Positions 1-11,440 of a stretch of 64,000 nt of DNA are shown here, piece after piece. The translations under genes and the position numbers were made by a program. The notes beneath the pieces are model-generated. The model did no database searches. It was not told the origin of the DNA and was given only the letters and a program-made list of their open reading frames with translations. Origin of the DNA: Orbilia blumenaviensis (lineage: Eukaryota > Ascomycota > Orbiliomycetes > Orbiliales > Orbiliaceae); contig JAVHNS010000018.1 in assembly GCA_036872755.1 (NCBI GenBank), forward strand, positions 496,001 through 560,000, read 5' to 3'. The stretch's first letter is position 1. Every line of letters starts with the position of its first letter.

Positions 1-2490
1 CGGCTTGGGGGTACATGTAGCTGGAAGAGTTAGGGGCATGGAGCTATATTCAGTGGCTGTAGGCTGTACGTATGTCTGGCTTGGAGAGTCAATACTAGTA
101 GAATGGCTACTGGCGTATGCTCCTGGTATAAAGTTAGAGGGCGTGTCCGTCGGGACGGGGCCGCTGTAAGGTTGTTCAAGATCTATGCAACCGCAGACGG
201 TTTTTAGGGCCCATGGTAGAGCTTCACCACAAGCATTATAGGCCTCTGTGTATGCCTGGAGGGTGACATCTGGGAGCTCGCCCCATTTACGGCCCCTTTC
301 TCCTGACTTGGAGGCAGCATCACAGAGCGCTTCAATGTTAGCCACGTCGACTGTTCCAAGGCACCCAAAATCGATGGTTGAACTTTCATAGTTTGCATTT
401 GTAGGCTGCGGGCACCGGTCAATAGTCCATGTTATAGAAGGAGGCGGGTAACCTGATTCGCTGGTAGCCGTAGTGGCTGGGGGCGCGGTTTCATATACCA
501 TGGATGCTGTCGTTTCCGCCATGGTACCGGCACTATACGAAATGGGAGAACTAGATGATTCTTCCATGGTATTATATCCCATAGGAGGCTGGGAAGACTC
601 CTCCATGGTACCATATTCCGTAAGGGGCTGGGAAGACTCTGCCATAGAAGTGTAACGTTCAGGGGAAGACATAGTTGATTCCTCGGTCATTGTAGCTGTC
701 GGCTGTGTCTCGGAATATTCATCCATAGGAGTGTAACCTTGAGGGGAAGACATGGAGGATTCCTCGGTCATTGTAGCTGTCGGCTGCGTCTCAGAATATT
801 CGTCCATAGGAGTGTAACCTTGAGGGGAAGACATGGAGGACTCCTCGGTCATTGTAGCTGTTGGCTGCGTCTCGGAGTGTTCGTCCATAGAACTATAGCC
901 CATAGGCGGAGTAGTAGTTGTCATAGCTTCTGAGATAGTCTGGGCAGGATAGTATTCATCCGTTGACGATGTGACTTCCGGTGCGTAGGATTCCATAGAT
1001 GGTGCTGTTTCCGTAACGTAGCCCTCTATAGATGATGTGGGTTCCACAACGTATCCTTCAAAAGTGGGTATAGTAATCTCATGAGGAGTCTCTGTTGGTG
1101 GCTCATATACCTGCGTCTCGGTATATTCTTCTGTAGTGGCCGTCATAGATTGTGACATCTGATCTTCCGAGGATGGTTCCTCGAGATACTCAAGCATTGA
1201 TGTGGTGGCGGGCTCTGTAGTACTGGCCTTCTTGGTATGCGGGATCTTAGTGTGAGACGGCGTGCCATATGCCATATCCTCGGTCGAAGTCTCTTCCGCC
1301 TCACTCACTGGCATGGTAGTTTCCTCTGAGAAGGTTTCGGTCATAGTGGGTTCCATTTCTGTACTAGATACCTGGCCATAATGATTTTCAGACATGGTCG
1401 GGGTAGAAGCATCTTGTTCAGTAGTGCTATCCATGTCCCCTGTTTCGTATCTCCCACTGGCGCTCGCAGAAGGATACATTGAAGGAGTTTCAGAAACTCC
1501 TCCCGCTATAGAGGTCGCCATAGTCTCCTCTTCAGTCGCAGAGGTAACCATAGTTTCCTCTTCAGTCGCAGAGGTAGCCATGGTTTCTTCTTCAGTCACA
1601 GAGGTAGCCATAGTTTCTTCTTCAGTCACATAGGTAGCTCTATGCCTATTTTCTTCTTTAGTCGCAGAGGTAGCCATGGTTTCTTCTTCAGTCGCAGAGG
1701 TAGCCATAGTTTCTTCTTCAGTCGCAGTGACCTGGCCTGTAGTTGCTTCTGGCTCTGGATCCGAGGTTGCAGAGACTTCGGTGTCATATCCTTGAGTTAT
1801 TGATGGCATTAGCGAGGCGTCGGTGGATGTTTCCTCATCAAGACGCGTTTTATCAGCGGGGCCACTGGAATTTGATAGCTCTGGCGATCCAGTTTCTCCC
1901 TCCATGAAAGAAGATACAGTTGAAGTCGGCATGCCATCTTCAGCAGAGTTCGTATAGGCCTGGCTCTCCTGCGTGCTTGTGGCTTCCACTGTTTGGTTGT
2001 TATCCTCTGTATTAGTTTCTACTGGTTTTTCATCCTTATCGTTTTTAGTGGTCTCAGCTTGATCCGGGCTTGCGGTACTTGTAACAGATCCCGTGGCTTT
2101 GATGGGTTCATCCAGTTTGATATCACACTTTTGCATCCCCCAGAATCCATCTGCATGGCAGGCACATGTTTCCACCAGCGCCTCAACAATTGCACCATGG
2201 GAACCACATTCTTTTAAGAATTCCTCGTAGTCTTCTGGTGTAATCGCCGGTGCATTATCGGCGCTGAACTGGTTCGATGGATCCCCTGGAACATATGACT
2301 TGTTTTTGTCCGGGCGCGAGCAAACTGCTGAGCAGGTTATGAAACCATCGGTGTCTTGCTGCAGCTTTGAGATACAAGAGGCCTTCATGATTCCCTCTTT
2401 TTCGTTAGCACGACATTCTTTAACCACGGTCGCCAAGGAGACTCCAGCTAAGAGGCACTGAATGCCAATGAAAAGCAAAGTACCCCGCAT
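1..2490 (-). CDS. Secreted Thr/Glu-rich repeat surface protein (3'-partial)
   Basis: The frame is open from an ATG at 2490 to the window edge (830 codons, no intron seen), so the C-terminus is missing. The start gives a clear signal peptide (MRGTLLFIGIQCLLAGVSLA). A Cys-containing segment of about 110 residues follows, with a CSAVCSRP stretch and an ETCACHADGFWG stretch. Then come about 500 residues dominated by Thr, Ser, Glu, Pro and Met with two tandem-repeat blocks: a 10-residue unit (ATEEETMATS-like, about 7 copies) and a 27-residue unit (3 copies). A second Cys-containing module lies near the left edge, with a KTVCGCIDLEQPY stretch. This resembles an O-glycosylated cell-wall or adhesin-like protein. 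I recognise no named domain, and whether it ends in a GPI signal cannot be seen. Function unknown. Confidence 0.75.
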   Translation of the reverse strand, partial: MRGTLLFIGIQCLLAGVSLATVVKECRANEKEGIMKASCISKLQQDTDGFITCSAVCSRPDKNKSYVPGDPSNQFSADNAPAITPEDYEEFLKECGSHGAIVEALVETCACHADGFWGMQKCDIKLDEPIKATGSVTSTASPDQAETTKNDKDEKPVETNTEDNNQTVEATSTQESQAYTNSAEDGMPTSTVSSFMEGETGSPELSNSSGPADKTRLDEETSTDASLMPSITQGYDTEVSATSDPEPEATTGQVTATEEETMATSATEEETMATSATKEENRHRATYVTEEETMATSVTEEETMATSATEEETMVTSATEEETMATSIAGGVSETPSMYPSASASGRYETGDMDSTTEQDASTPTMSENHYGQVSSTEMEPTMTETFSEETTMPVSEAEETSTEDMAYGTPSHTKIPHTKKASTTEPATTSMLEYLEEPSSEDQMSQSMTATTEEYTETQVYEPPTETPHEITIPTFEGYVVEPTSSIEGYVTETAPSMESYAPEVTSSTDEYYPAQTISEAMTTTTPPMGYSSMDEHSETQPTATMTEESSMSSPQGYTPMDEYSETQPTATMTEESSMSSPQGYTPMDEYSETQPTATMTEESTMSSPERYTSMAESSQPLTEYGTMEESSQPPMGYNTMEESSSSPISYSAGTMAETTASMVYETAPPATTATSESGYPPPSITWTIDRCPQPTNANYESSTIDFGCLGTVDVANIEALCDAASKSGERGRKWGELPDVTLQAYTEAYNACGEALPWALKTVCGCIDLEQPYSGPVPTDTPSNFIPGAYASSHSTSIDSPSQTYVQPTATEYSSMPLTLPATCTPKP
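650..895 (-). repeat. 81-bp coding tandem repeat, three units
   Basis: Three near-identical 81-bp units encode a 27-residue repeat containing SETQPTATMTEESSMSSP and GYTPMDEY segments, in the frame of the surrounding surface-protein gene. Units differ by a few bases, mostly synonymous or conservative, indicating fairly recent duplication. Confidence 0.85.
1520..1735 (-). repeat. 30-bp coding minisatellite
   Basis: About seven tandem 30-bp units encode the 10-residue motif ATEEETMATS and variants. The third unit in the reading direction is degenerate (ATKEENRHRATY). All units stay in frame, so copy-number change would lengthen or shorten the stalk of the surface protein without breaking it. 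Confidence 0.85.
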
Positions 2491-5400
2491 TTTGAGATAC
2501 AAAGTAATAGCTTTAAGCCCGAGGGCTCTGGTCGCTTTAAACTTTTATAAGCGGAACCCAAGGCAAACTGTCGAAGGTTGAGGGCGAGTAAATAATATAG
2601 AATATAGGTGGGAGGAACTTTGCAAGACTAGCTTATACTTGGGTCTAGGTCACATATACTTCCAAGTTAAAGTTTGACTTCATGGGAGAACGAATGACTA
2701 TATGAGGGGAGATAACTGGTATTTAGTGAGCGCTGCAAAAAAAAACTAAAAAAAACTCTTAGAGAAGAACAAATCTGTACAATAATTTCTGGGCATAAGG
2801 GCGCTGGGCTATAAGTTCTTATGTAAATATTTTGGGAGGGGCCTAGCCTGAGTAAAGACACCAAGGAGTTTGAGTCGAAGTGCTAGTTGCTGTGAAGCAT
2901 AAGGTACTACCCTTTCTTATTTCCCTCACCGCTCTCATATACACTATCACAATGCAGTTTCAAAACAGAATACAGTGCCATTTATTTCTAACAGTAGTAT
3001 AAAATAACTTAAATCTAAAGCAAATTAATGTTAGCTATCATACATATATATGTCAGTATTTGCGCAATTGTGGCACGGCACAGTTGGATAGATGAACTAG
3101 CGTGAAAAGATGAAACTATACATTAACTCTTCCCGTGTAAAATTTCTTAACGCAGTAACAAGATTTAAATTACCACCATTGTCGTAACACCATACAGGCG
3201 AGGCATAGCCCCAAGTTCCAAACCGTTGTCCACCATGTCGATCCAGCGAGTTTGTGGCATGCAGTTGTTAGCGTTGCGATTTCCGTGTTGCTTATTGTTA
3301 TACAGGTAACATTTAGAATGAAGCATGGAGAGCTCTGAATAAGGCCTTAACTTCAGCGCTAGCCTCCGGAGTTCTCGATCTCGGTGTCGGGCTTACCTTA
3401 GGCGTAGTAAATGATCTCAGCTGTACCTTCAGGGGCCTGAGCTTCACCCTACTACTGCGGTTTCATCCAGGCTTTGCATTGGAACGCTGCAGGCTTTGCA
3501 CACTTGTTTGAGAGATCTTCACACATATCGATGTATTTATAATTGGATATATAGGTGTATATATATATATGGCCTGAATTGGCTTTCGCAACCCAGGATT
3601 CCTGTCTTCTGGCCTCCAGGCTGGGTGTCAACCTATTAGTCGGATTCCAGAACCAGCTGGGTTAACCGTACTTGGGTGCAGCAACTAGGGTTAGACTCTT
3701 GCCCAACATTATAACATTGTTAGACCGGGCTTAAATATTATGTATAGAATATATATCTGTTGAACTTCAGGTCAATTAATAAATTGGCGTCACAATATAG
3801 CTGGATCTCCAGTGACCTCTGCACTTGTTCCAAGGCCTGCTCCTAGAATTCTGAGCGTAGAATAAGTAACTGTGGTTCTTTGATTGTTGCACGGCCTTGT
3901 AATATTTGCTATCTTCGGAGTGCGACAGAGTCTTTGACGTCAAGAACTGGCTAGATGGGGGACCGCTATAATTTTCAATATAAAGTGGGGGCTTGTTAGA
4001 GTTAAAGACTGAAAGATGAAAAATAACAAAAGGCTAAAGCCTAATTCAACAGGATTTCAAGAAACTGTTACGTTCAAACTGCCGTGTTGGGTTCGGTCTA
4101 TAGCTAATCTGCGAGTCAGATCCGGACCTTCACGCTTGAAGGGTAAGGTTAATTATTTAAGCGGCGGCTATTACAACTTTTCTCTTATATTTATCCTTTT
4201 ATGTATGTTTCTACTTCTGCGTCGAATCAGACAACTTTTCGCATTGCACACGAGCGTGGTTGCAAAGGCGCTACAACTTTGTGGTTACAGACTAGCGCGT
4301 GTAGGAAGGCGGGACTACACTGTTGCACCACAAACCTGAAACGCAAGGGCCGCAAAATCACAATACAGGCCATGCTACGGAAAACGGTGTCCTGTTGTAA
4401 AATTTGCTGTGCCGACAGAACAACATCCAGTGACCGCAGATGATCTAAATAGCCCATATGAGAGGGGTTACTGTCATGTTCCTCACTACTGTATTCCCTT
4501 AAACTTAATTAAGACTGACAATGCGAGTGTTAGTTATCTAGACGGAGTCCAGCGTAGTGTGCAATATCTACATATACATAAGGCAGGGCGGGTGTAGCCT
4601 CCAATCTAGGCGAAGCGAGCGAAGCCCAAAAAAAAAAAAAAGGAAAAAGCGCTAGAAATTTTTGTGCGACGACGGGATGGGTCTGTATAGGCACTGCGCA
4701 ATCGGAATTATGCGTAGAAAATGTTACACCAACTCTACTACAGCAACTGAGATGCAAGATTTAAGGCAATTAGAGACATGCTGTCCCCCGCTCCTATGGA
4801 GCTACGGGATCTAGATCTAGTGGGTCCGGACTGGTCTCGTTGTCCGGACCCGTAAATTCGAGAAAGTATGCAGAAACAGAACAAGTGCTATAAAGCTAAG
4901 ACGAAAAGACGGAGTCGGTATCGGGGATAGTAATATGTTGCTTCTAGATCTTTGACTAATTGACTATGATTCCGGGAAACGTTGTTGCAGATCACGGTCA
5001 ACTTCGCCTCTTTAGTCGATTATCGCCAAGTTGACCTTGCCTTAAAAAATCCTCGACGAGGGAGAAGTCCGGATATCCCTACATCAGTTCGAGGAATCCA
5101 AATTAACTGGTTGTAAAACACGATTATGATTAATTATGCGACCATAACCTAGTTGACTTAACTCCGGACATCACAATGGAAGGTTTAGGAAACAAGTAGT
5201 TGCTAGCTGGCAAGGTATGAGCGAAGTTTCTTCGAAAATTTATAAACCGGGGACTCGATACTCGTGACCTCGCGAAATGTCACCTAGAGAATAACTATGG
5301 GCGTCTGAACTATGTCAGTCACTTGCCGCTTGATTTCGCGGAATCTCGAGAACACAAATGGTATCGTGTTGCCGCTTCATTTTCCAACATGACATTTTCG

Positions 5401-6230
5401 AACTAGTTTTTCAATGCCTGTCACTTTCACATGTCAAAATTGGCCTGAACACCAATAATAGTAGTCCATTGCCACATGCTCTTCGCACTCACGACAAGTC
5501 TCTAGAGCGTTTATTCGAGTTTGGCAAGGCGGAGAATATTTTGGCCTCGAGTGCTCGAGTCTGACGTTGGTATTGTGCGCGAGTTCAATGAGTACTGACT
5601 GAAATATAAGGGCACTTATGCATAATATTTCAATCTTAAAAGTAGTTGAGCTTAACATGGTTCGTGCAATTGTTGAATCAAAGATCGAGATCAAGAAACG
5701 GTCGTGCGTGGGGGCCAATGCGAGGCCCAAGCTGGGGCCGGATTAAAGATTTTTAGGCTTGTATCAGATGCACAAGCCAGCCAGCCGCGGTTTTTCCCGA
5801 TATCTCCTCACGCATGAGGACGTTAGATTTCGGCGGTCGGGATCAAATGGCAGTTGAGGTATCCACTAGGTTAATTCCAAAAAAAAATTAAAGTGTTTTG
5901 ATTCTTTTTATCTTCTTATTCTTCAACTTCAAATCTCTAAAGCGAATTTCGAGATTCCCATATTCTGCTGGTAAATTTTATGGCTCCGGTCGCCCAAAAT
6001 ATTGAACACTAGGGCCAGAAATCGGATTTTTATCTGTCCAAGCCGAGAAAGTTATCACGACTGCACCGAATTTGGTATTAACTAGCGTCTGCCCGGCCTT
6101 ACCCAACAGATGCATATCTGACACAACCGCCCTGTATCGGAGACGGAGAGCTCCAGTTGGATCTCAACAAAGACATAAAGGGGATTTTGTAAAAATATAA
6201 AATAAACCTAGGACTCTTATCTTTTTAATC
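2491..6230. other. Gene-poor AT-rich gap
   Basis: No convincing gene is seen. Open frames here are short and overlap in several frames; the longest (4016-4339, +) lacks any recognisable motif. The gap contains A/T runs, a TA-dinucleotide tract near 3555, an A13 run near 4629 and a 10-bp-arm inverted repeat at 4822-4851. It could be decayed repeat sequence, but no element ends are visible. Confidence 0.5.
4822..4851. repeat. Short perfect inverted repeat (GGGTCCGGAC arms)
   Basis: Two 10-bp arms, 4822-4831 and 4842-4851, are exact reverse complements around a 10-nt loop. The setting is non-coding. It could be a hairpin or protein-binding palindrome; no function is implied. Confidence 0.7.
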
Positions 6231-7262
6231 ATGTCTTCAACAATCCGGCACCGAAAGACTTCCTCTGAGCCCTTGAGTCCGAACTTAACGCCCTCTCCTC
6301 CGCCACCACGGGTACCACTGATGGATCAATCCTCCAGCCGACAGATCCAGGTGACGGCTCTATCACTTACTTCATTACTCACTACCCTGACTACAACTGA
6401 GGGTATAACGACCACGGCTAGAAAATTATATACTTACCCTACAAAACGACTGTCCACATCCGACCTCTTTCGACGGTCTCGACCAGACGAAGACGTCGTG
6501 ATATCGACCTCTAGCTCGGGGGCTATAACTCCACCACCAGACTATGAGGAAGAATCACTAGCCATCACAGCCCAACCATCATCTTCTGCTGTCTCTCTAC
6601 AAATTGCCACGCAAGCTACTGAGGATCCATCGTTAGTTTCTGCCAAGTTCGCTATGCAGGGCCACAACCTACTTTCTCTATCTCTTGCCGAGCCTGCAAA
6701 TTCCAGTTTTCGGCGGCATCTTTACCTCGACTCATTAACATATCTTCTTCGTGCATTACCTTCAGACTTGTCACCATCGGAAGCCACACAATTAATATCA
6801 TCCTTGCCACCAGCAGTAGTAGAGTCATTAGAGCCGCTCCCTTCTGCAGAAGGTGGAATGCCGCAGCAACGAGTTTATGAACACCCAACTATACATTATT
6901 TCATTTTAGTCCTCACCGCCACAACAGTGTCTTCTATCAGAAACCTAACTCCCCATTTAAAGTCACTCGCCCAGTCGACATGGGAGTACAACCTCAGGTA
7001 TAGAATTGCCGAACGCGGCTACGACAGGGTTAGGAAAACGGTAGACAGTGGGTTCGCATTCTGGAAAGCGGTGGCAGAGTGGGTCATGTTCGACGATCGT
7101 AGTTGCCAGCCCGAAGAAAACACAGGAACGGTGGTCGTCAATGGAAGGAGGCTTAGATATGGCGGTGGAGTTGTTAGAGACGCCGGAAAGTTTGCAGGAG
7201 GGGTCATCAGAAGTGGAGTTGGTGGTATGGTAGAAGGCTTTGTGGAGGGGATGAAAGCATAA
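6231..7262 (+). CDS. Hypothetical protein, 343 aa
   Basis: Single uninterrupted exon. The N-terminal 120 residues are Ser/Thr/Pro-rich and look disordered (SPNLTPSPPPP, then an acidic ITPPPDYEEESLA segment). The middle (about 140-260) looks folded and helical: FRRHLYLDSLTYLLRALPSD, then HYFILVLTATTVSSIRNLTP, then YRIAERGYDRVRKTVDSGFAFWKAVAEW. The C-terminus is Gly/Val-rich (GGGVVRDAGKFAGGVIRSG). No signal peptide and no domain that I recognise. The length, coding character and clean ATG/stop support a real gene. The hydrophobic stretch around 220 could be a membrane association segment, but this is weak. Confidence 0.8.
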   Translation: MSSTIRHRKTSSEPLSPNLTPSPPPPRVPLMDQSSSRQIQVTALSLTSLLTTLTTTEGITTTARKLYTYPTKRLSTSDLFRRSRPDEDVVISTSSSGAITPPPDYEEESLAITAQPSSSAVSLQIATQATEDPSLVSAKFAMQGHNLLSLSLAEPANSSFRRHLYLDSLTYLLRALPSDLSPSEATQLISSLPPAVVESLEPLPSAEGGMPQQRVYEHPTIHYFILVLTATTVSSIRNLTPHLKSLAQSTWEYNLRYRIAERGYDRVRKTVDSGFAFWKAVAEWVMFDDRSCQPEENTGTVVVNGRRLRYGGGVVRDAGKFAGGVIRSGVGGMVEGFVEGMKA

Positions 7263-8628
7263 AGGATTAGATATTAATATAGAAAGTAGATCGCATTTGA
7301 TTTAAACTGCTGCGTAGACATGGGACGGAGTTCTGGCTTGCCTTGCGCCATGTTATTATTTCTTACTTTTAGCGGTCCCAATCACTTTTCCTTAGCCATT
7401 TGTCATTAGTTATAGTTAATTATGGTTTTTTAATTTATGTATTTAAGTTAAGGTACTTTGTCGGTATTGCCATTCAGGGACTTATTTCGAAAATCCGAAG
7501 CGAATTTTGTAGAAAGTAAAGCTGCGAGAGGACTTAAATTTGCACTGATGTATATATAGTCTTTTATACCCCCGTGCTATATATTTTGGGACTGATGGAT
7601 CGCATATATGTATTTTAATGCGGGGATACAATTGATATGTAGATATATGGGGGTGATAATATTGATCTATAAGTTCACGTGCGCTAAGTTCCTCCTAAAC
7701 TAAACAGCGAAATCCGAGGTTTGAGCTTCGATGCATCGATACGGCCATATGGCCATGTGGATAGGATAAACTGATAAGTATAATATCCGTTATCCGGATC
7801 AATTAATAGTCCATCCCACGTATCACGCGATTTGCAAGCTGCAGATGTCGCATAATTTTTAAAAATGCATAGCTCCCCTCACCCCGCGTGGAAGCTCCGG
7901 CCACCCGATGACAGCCGACAGCATCACGGACCACCCACATCGAAAAAATCGACAAATTGAAATCACATAAAGTCATTACTAACCCACACCATCCTGTCGC
8001 CAGCGGCGGTCCAGATTTATCCAGCTGACCCGTATAATTTGGGACCGAAGCTCCCACAAAGGCTGGTCAGCTTCCCGGTTCGGCAGCCTCCGTCGCTCCA
8101 ACATGGCTTGAGTGTACGACCATGTCTTCCTTCCGACCGAGGTACAACCACATGAAATAAAGAGCCGATAGCTCGCCGCCCGCCAAACCAAAACCCTGGG
8201 TAGGCGCTAGGACAGCCATGTCGGTACCTCGGATTTCAGGAAGACCAGTTCGATGATTCCTATTAGCAAGTCGATAAAAAGGATGTTAAGATCGGACGAA
8301 AGACACTAACACTGTTTAAGAAACTAACCGGCGGCCACGTTCAAAATTTTCTTTAATATCCCCGATACCCCATCATTCTCCAGTTTTTTTATTGCTTTGT
8401 TATTTTTTATTTTCTTGCTTGATATCGATTCATTGTGATACCCCGGACGCACTCGACGTCGTTTGAATCCCTTTGTGATACCCAGCCCAAGGCCGCAGCG
8501 AAATCCCACCAACGTCATTTCAACACATTCTTACACGTTTTTCAGCCGATCCCTCGAAAGACCTGTCGGACGACCGTTTTTCTCGTTGCACCTTTTTAAC
8601 CTCGTTTCCTATTCCTCTACCCCAGAAT
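7263..8628. other. Intergenic, AT-rich, with adjacent palindromes
   Basis: No gene is supported. The first 500 bp is AT-rich with several TATATA tracts, probably downstream and spacer sequence. Two 12-bp perfect palindromes lie at 7728-7739 and 7743-7754. The last 250 bp precedes the carrier gene and is pyrimidine-rich just before its ATG, like a promoter/5' leader. Confidence 0.5.
7728..7754. repeat. Two adjacent 12-bp perfect palindromes
   Basis: TCGATGCATCGA at 7728-7739 and GGCCATATGGCC at 7743-7754 are each self-complementary and are separated by three bases. They lie in the gap between the 343-aa gene and the carrier gene. They could be dimeric transcription-factor sites or chance. Confidence 0.7.
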
Positions 8629-9928
8629 ATGTCCGCAGAGGCAGTAGAAAATAGACCCATCGCCATGGCTGCTGAAATCAAAGACGAAGCAAAGGAAGTC
8701 GCAAAGGCGGCCGGGCAGGTATCAGGAATACGATCATTCATAGCCGGTGGTGTCGGCGGCATTTGCGCTGTGGTTGTTGGTAAGTACCTTTTGCACCGCG
8801 ACGAAACGCGGTGAGGCCGTGAGGTTATCCATTTTAGCTAATTTATGATAATTAGGCCACCCCTTTGATCTGGTAAAGGTCCGACTGCAGACAGCAGAGC
8901 AGGGCGTCTACAGCGGTACTCTCGATGTCGTGAAAAAGACTTTGGCGAAGGAGGGTCTTAGAAAGGTTAGTACTACCTTCGATATTGCCTTTGATTTTTG
9001 TACGAAAGAATTAGGGTTTAATTGGGTGGACGAATAGGGTCTTTATGCAGGTGTTTCCGCGCCGCTGGTTGGTGTTACACCCATGTGTAAGTTCATACCC
9101 AATGGTTACACACGCAGAGTACCTCAAACTAACCGGGTGGATATAGTCGCTGTGAGCTTCTGGGGTTACGATATGGGAAAGAAGATTGTCCAGGCGACAT
9201 CAGAAGTCAAAGATGGCCAGCTCTCCATTGCCCAGATTTCGGCTGCTGGTTTCTTCTCTGCTATCCCAATGACTCTCATCACAGCTCCCTTGTATGTCTT
9301 TATTTTGAGAGACCCTCGGCGAATTCCTTGGCAGCTAACAGTATGGTACTGCATTTTAGTGAGCGAGTCAAGGTCCTCCTACAAATCCAGGGTCAGTCTT
9401 CCGGTCCGAAGAAATATTCCGGCGGCCTCGACGTCGTTCGCCAGCTTTACGCCGAAGGTGGTATCCGCTCCGTTTTCCGTGGCTCGGTTGCTACATTAGC
9501 TCGTGATGGTCCCGGTTCGGCCGCGTACTTCGCAGCATACGAGTACACCAAGAGGGCATTGACACCGCCAGACTCGAAGGATCTTAGCCTGCCAGCAATT
9601 ATTGCTGCTGGTGGTGCAGCCGGTATTGCCATGTGGATTTCTATCTTCCCGGTTGACACCGTCAAAAGCAGATTACAGAGTGCAGAAGGCAAGGTCACAG
9701 TCGGTGGAGTTGTAAGAGAAATCTACGGCAAGGGCGGTGTCAAGGCCTTCTTCCCCGGTCTGACCCCAGCCTTGTTGAGAGCCGTACCTGCCAATGCAGC
9801 TACATTTGTGGTAAGTTTCAAGCCGGTGTACCCTGCCACTGAAGTCTAGGTACTGACGATAGGTTTAGGGTGTCGAATTTGCCCACAAGGCAATGAGGAA
9901 GTTTCTCGATGGCGAGGAAAGCATCTAG
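8629..9928 (+). CDS. CRC1: Mitochondrial carnitine/acylcarnitine carrier
   Basis: Six exons join to 321 codons: 8629-8779, 8856-8965, 9038-9086, 9147-9291, 9360-9810, 9869-9928. All introns are GT-AG and phases match. The product shows the three repeats of the SLC25 mitochondrial carrier family, each with the Px[DE]xx[KR] signature: [22 protein letters not shown] and [11 protein letters not shown]. The stretches [19 protein letters not shown] and [16 protein letters not shown], and the length of about 320, are typical of carnitine/acylcarnitine carriers (Crc1 in yeast, AcuH in Aspergillus). These exchange acylcarnitines for carnitine across the inner membrane to feed acetyl or fatty-acyl units to the matrix. 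The subfamily assignment rests on these motifs; another SLC25 carrier is possible but less likely. Confidence 0.9.
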
Positions 9929-10281
9929 ACAGCATATTTTGGGCATTGACGGGTATTTTTAGAAGGATTTGTACATAGATCTGGGTATGCGTTTAGATGG
10001 ATTAAGGAAATATCAGTCGTTCCTTCCACCTAATTGACTTTGCCCCCGCGAACGAGGTTCCATCTGAGATTTACCATTTCGGAGTACTAGATTCTATACC
10101 AGGTGTTATTGGGATTGGAAATACGCTGATTCTAATTTGACAATTGGTTTCATTGTTTGGTACAGTCTTCATTGTTCATTGGGTATAATAATCCTTGTAG
10201 CAGGTGTCCAAATAACGCCAGTTAGAAAAAAAAAAGAAAAAAAAATGGAGCTAAGGCCTTCCATAGAAGAAGCTCTAGAAT
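9929..10281. other. Convergent 3' intergenic
   Basis: Short spacer between two genes that end towards each other. It contains an A-rich run near 10227-10243 and no open frame of interest. Confidence 0.6.
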
Positions 10282-11440
10282 TTACACAAACTCCTCTATC
10301 GGGTTACCCGGCATACCGGTATTAACCAACATGTCACCGCCAGCTTCAGCACCCCTCAGAATCCCCTTCTGGGCCTTATTCTTAATCAGCCTCTTCATCC
10401 CTATCGGATCCGTCCTCAGATTTGGATTCTTTCCCAACTCTCCGGCGACGACCCCCGTCACTACTGCTGCAGCCAAAAAGGTTCCGCTATCAACTTTAAC
10501 GCCTCCATTCAACCCTTTGATAGTTGTGCTCATAATATCACCACCGGGGGCGTGTAGATCGATACAGGGCCCAAAATCCGCGGTTTCAAGTCTTTTATCA
10601 AAGACATCAGTTGCGCCGACAACGATAAGACCCGGAATATCCTTGACATAGCCTGCCGGGAAGTCTGTGCAAGCATCCCGAGCTCTATCGCCTGCAGCCA
10701 CTGTAACATGCATGCCGTCTTTTATCGCTTGTTCCAATACTTTCCTCAAACTATCTGAGTTCCCAGCCGCATCAAACAGTTCTTTGGGAAAACCAAAGCC
10801 GAGATTCATAACCGAACCTTTAAAGTCTGAGGCGATTTTGCGAGCATTGTGAAGTAATATGGCAGCCTCGATGCCAGTTGTGATATTTGCTATTAGAGCG
10901 GCTGGGTTCTTGGTGTCGAACAATGGAGAGAAGACTTTAATCCCAACTAAGGAGACGTTTTTAGCGACACCATAGTGGAGGGAACCGATTGTGCCAGCGA
11001 TTTGCGTTCTACATGGGTGTCATATTAGCGCCACATTCAACAGACCAAACAACATTCTATGAGAATGAAGATACTTACCCATGCCCACTATTCTCTTCTA
11101 GATCATCATCGAAAGTACTAATCGCGTTCCTCGCCCGCTTTCCAAATTCTGGGTGATCGGCGTCGATACCAGTATCGACAATATAAACATCTATACCCTC
11201 GCCATCCTCCAGCTCCGTATATCGGTATTTATATGACAACTCATCTGTCGGACGTCCGTTTTGTGTCACAGGCGCCGAACCCGAGATCCGCTGCAGCGCC
11301 CAAGGTGCAGTACCTTGTTCTATTACGTTGACTTTGGCGCATTTAAGTGGCTTTGTGGTACCACGGACTGAAACGGGGACTGTGAGAGCTGTTGGGAGAG
11401 ATAGGGCGAAAAAGGCGGTAAAGAAGGCGAATGATTTCAT
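10282..11440 (-). CDS. Secreted proteinase-K-like subtilase, predicted inactive, no propeptide
   Basis: Two exons, 11440-11079 and 11008-10282, give 362 aa with a GTAAGT/TAG intron. A signal peptide (about 1-20) is followed by only about 20 residues before the start of a mature S8A domain (TAPWALQRIS aligns with the start of mature proteinase K). Asp89 (YIVDTGIDADHPEFG) and His120 (NSGHGTQIAGTIG) of the triad are present. The Ser motif, normally GTSMATPHVAG, reads GTFLAAAVVTG, so the nucleophile is Phe298. The oxyanion Asn of the usual AAGN is Asp228 (VAAGDRARD). The I9 propeptide normally needed for folding is absent. The frame is otherwise intact across the whole domain, so the gene seems maintained, not freely decaying. 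Predicted role: non-catalytic binding protein or decoy (inference). A free I9-like gene lies 1.6 kb upstream on the same strand. Confidence 0.85.
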
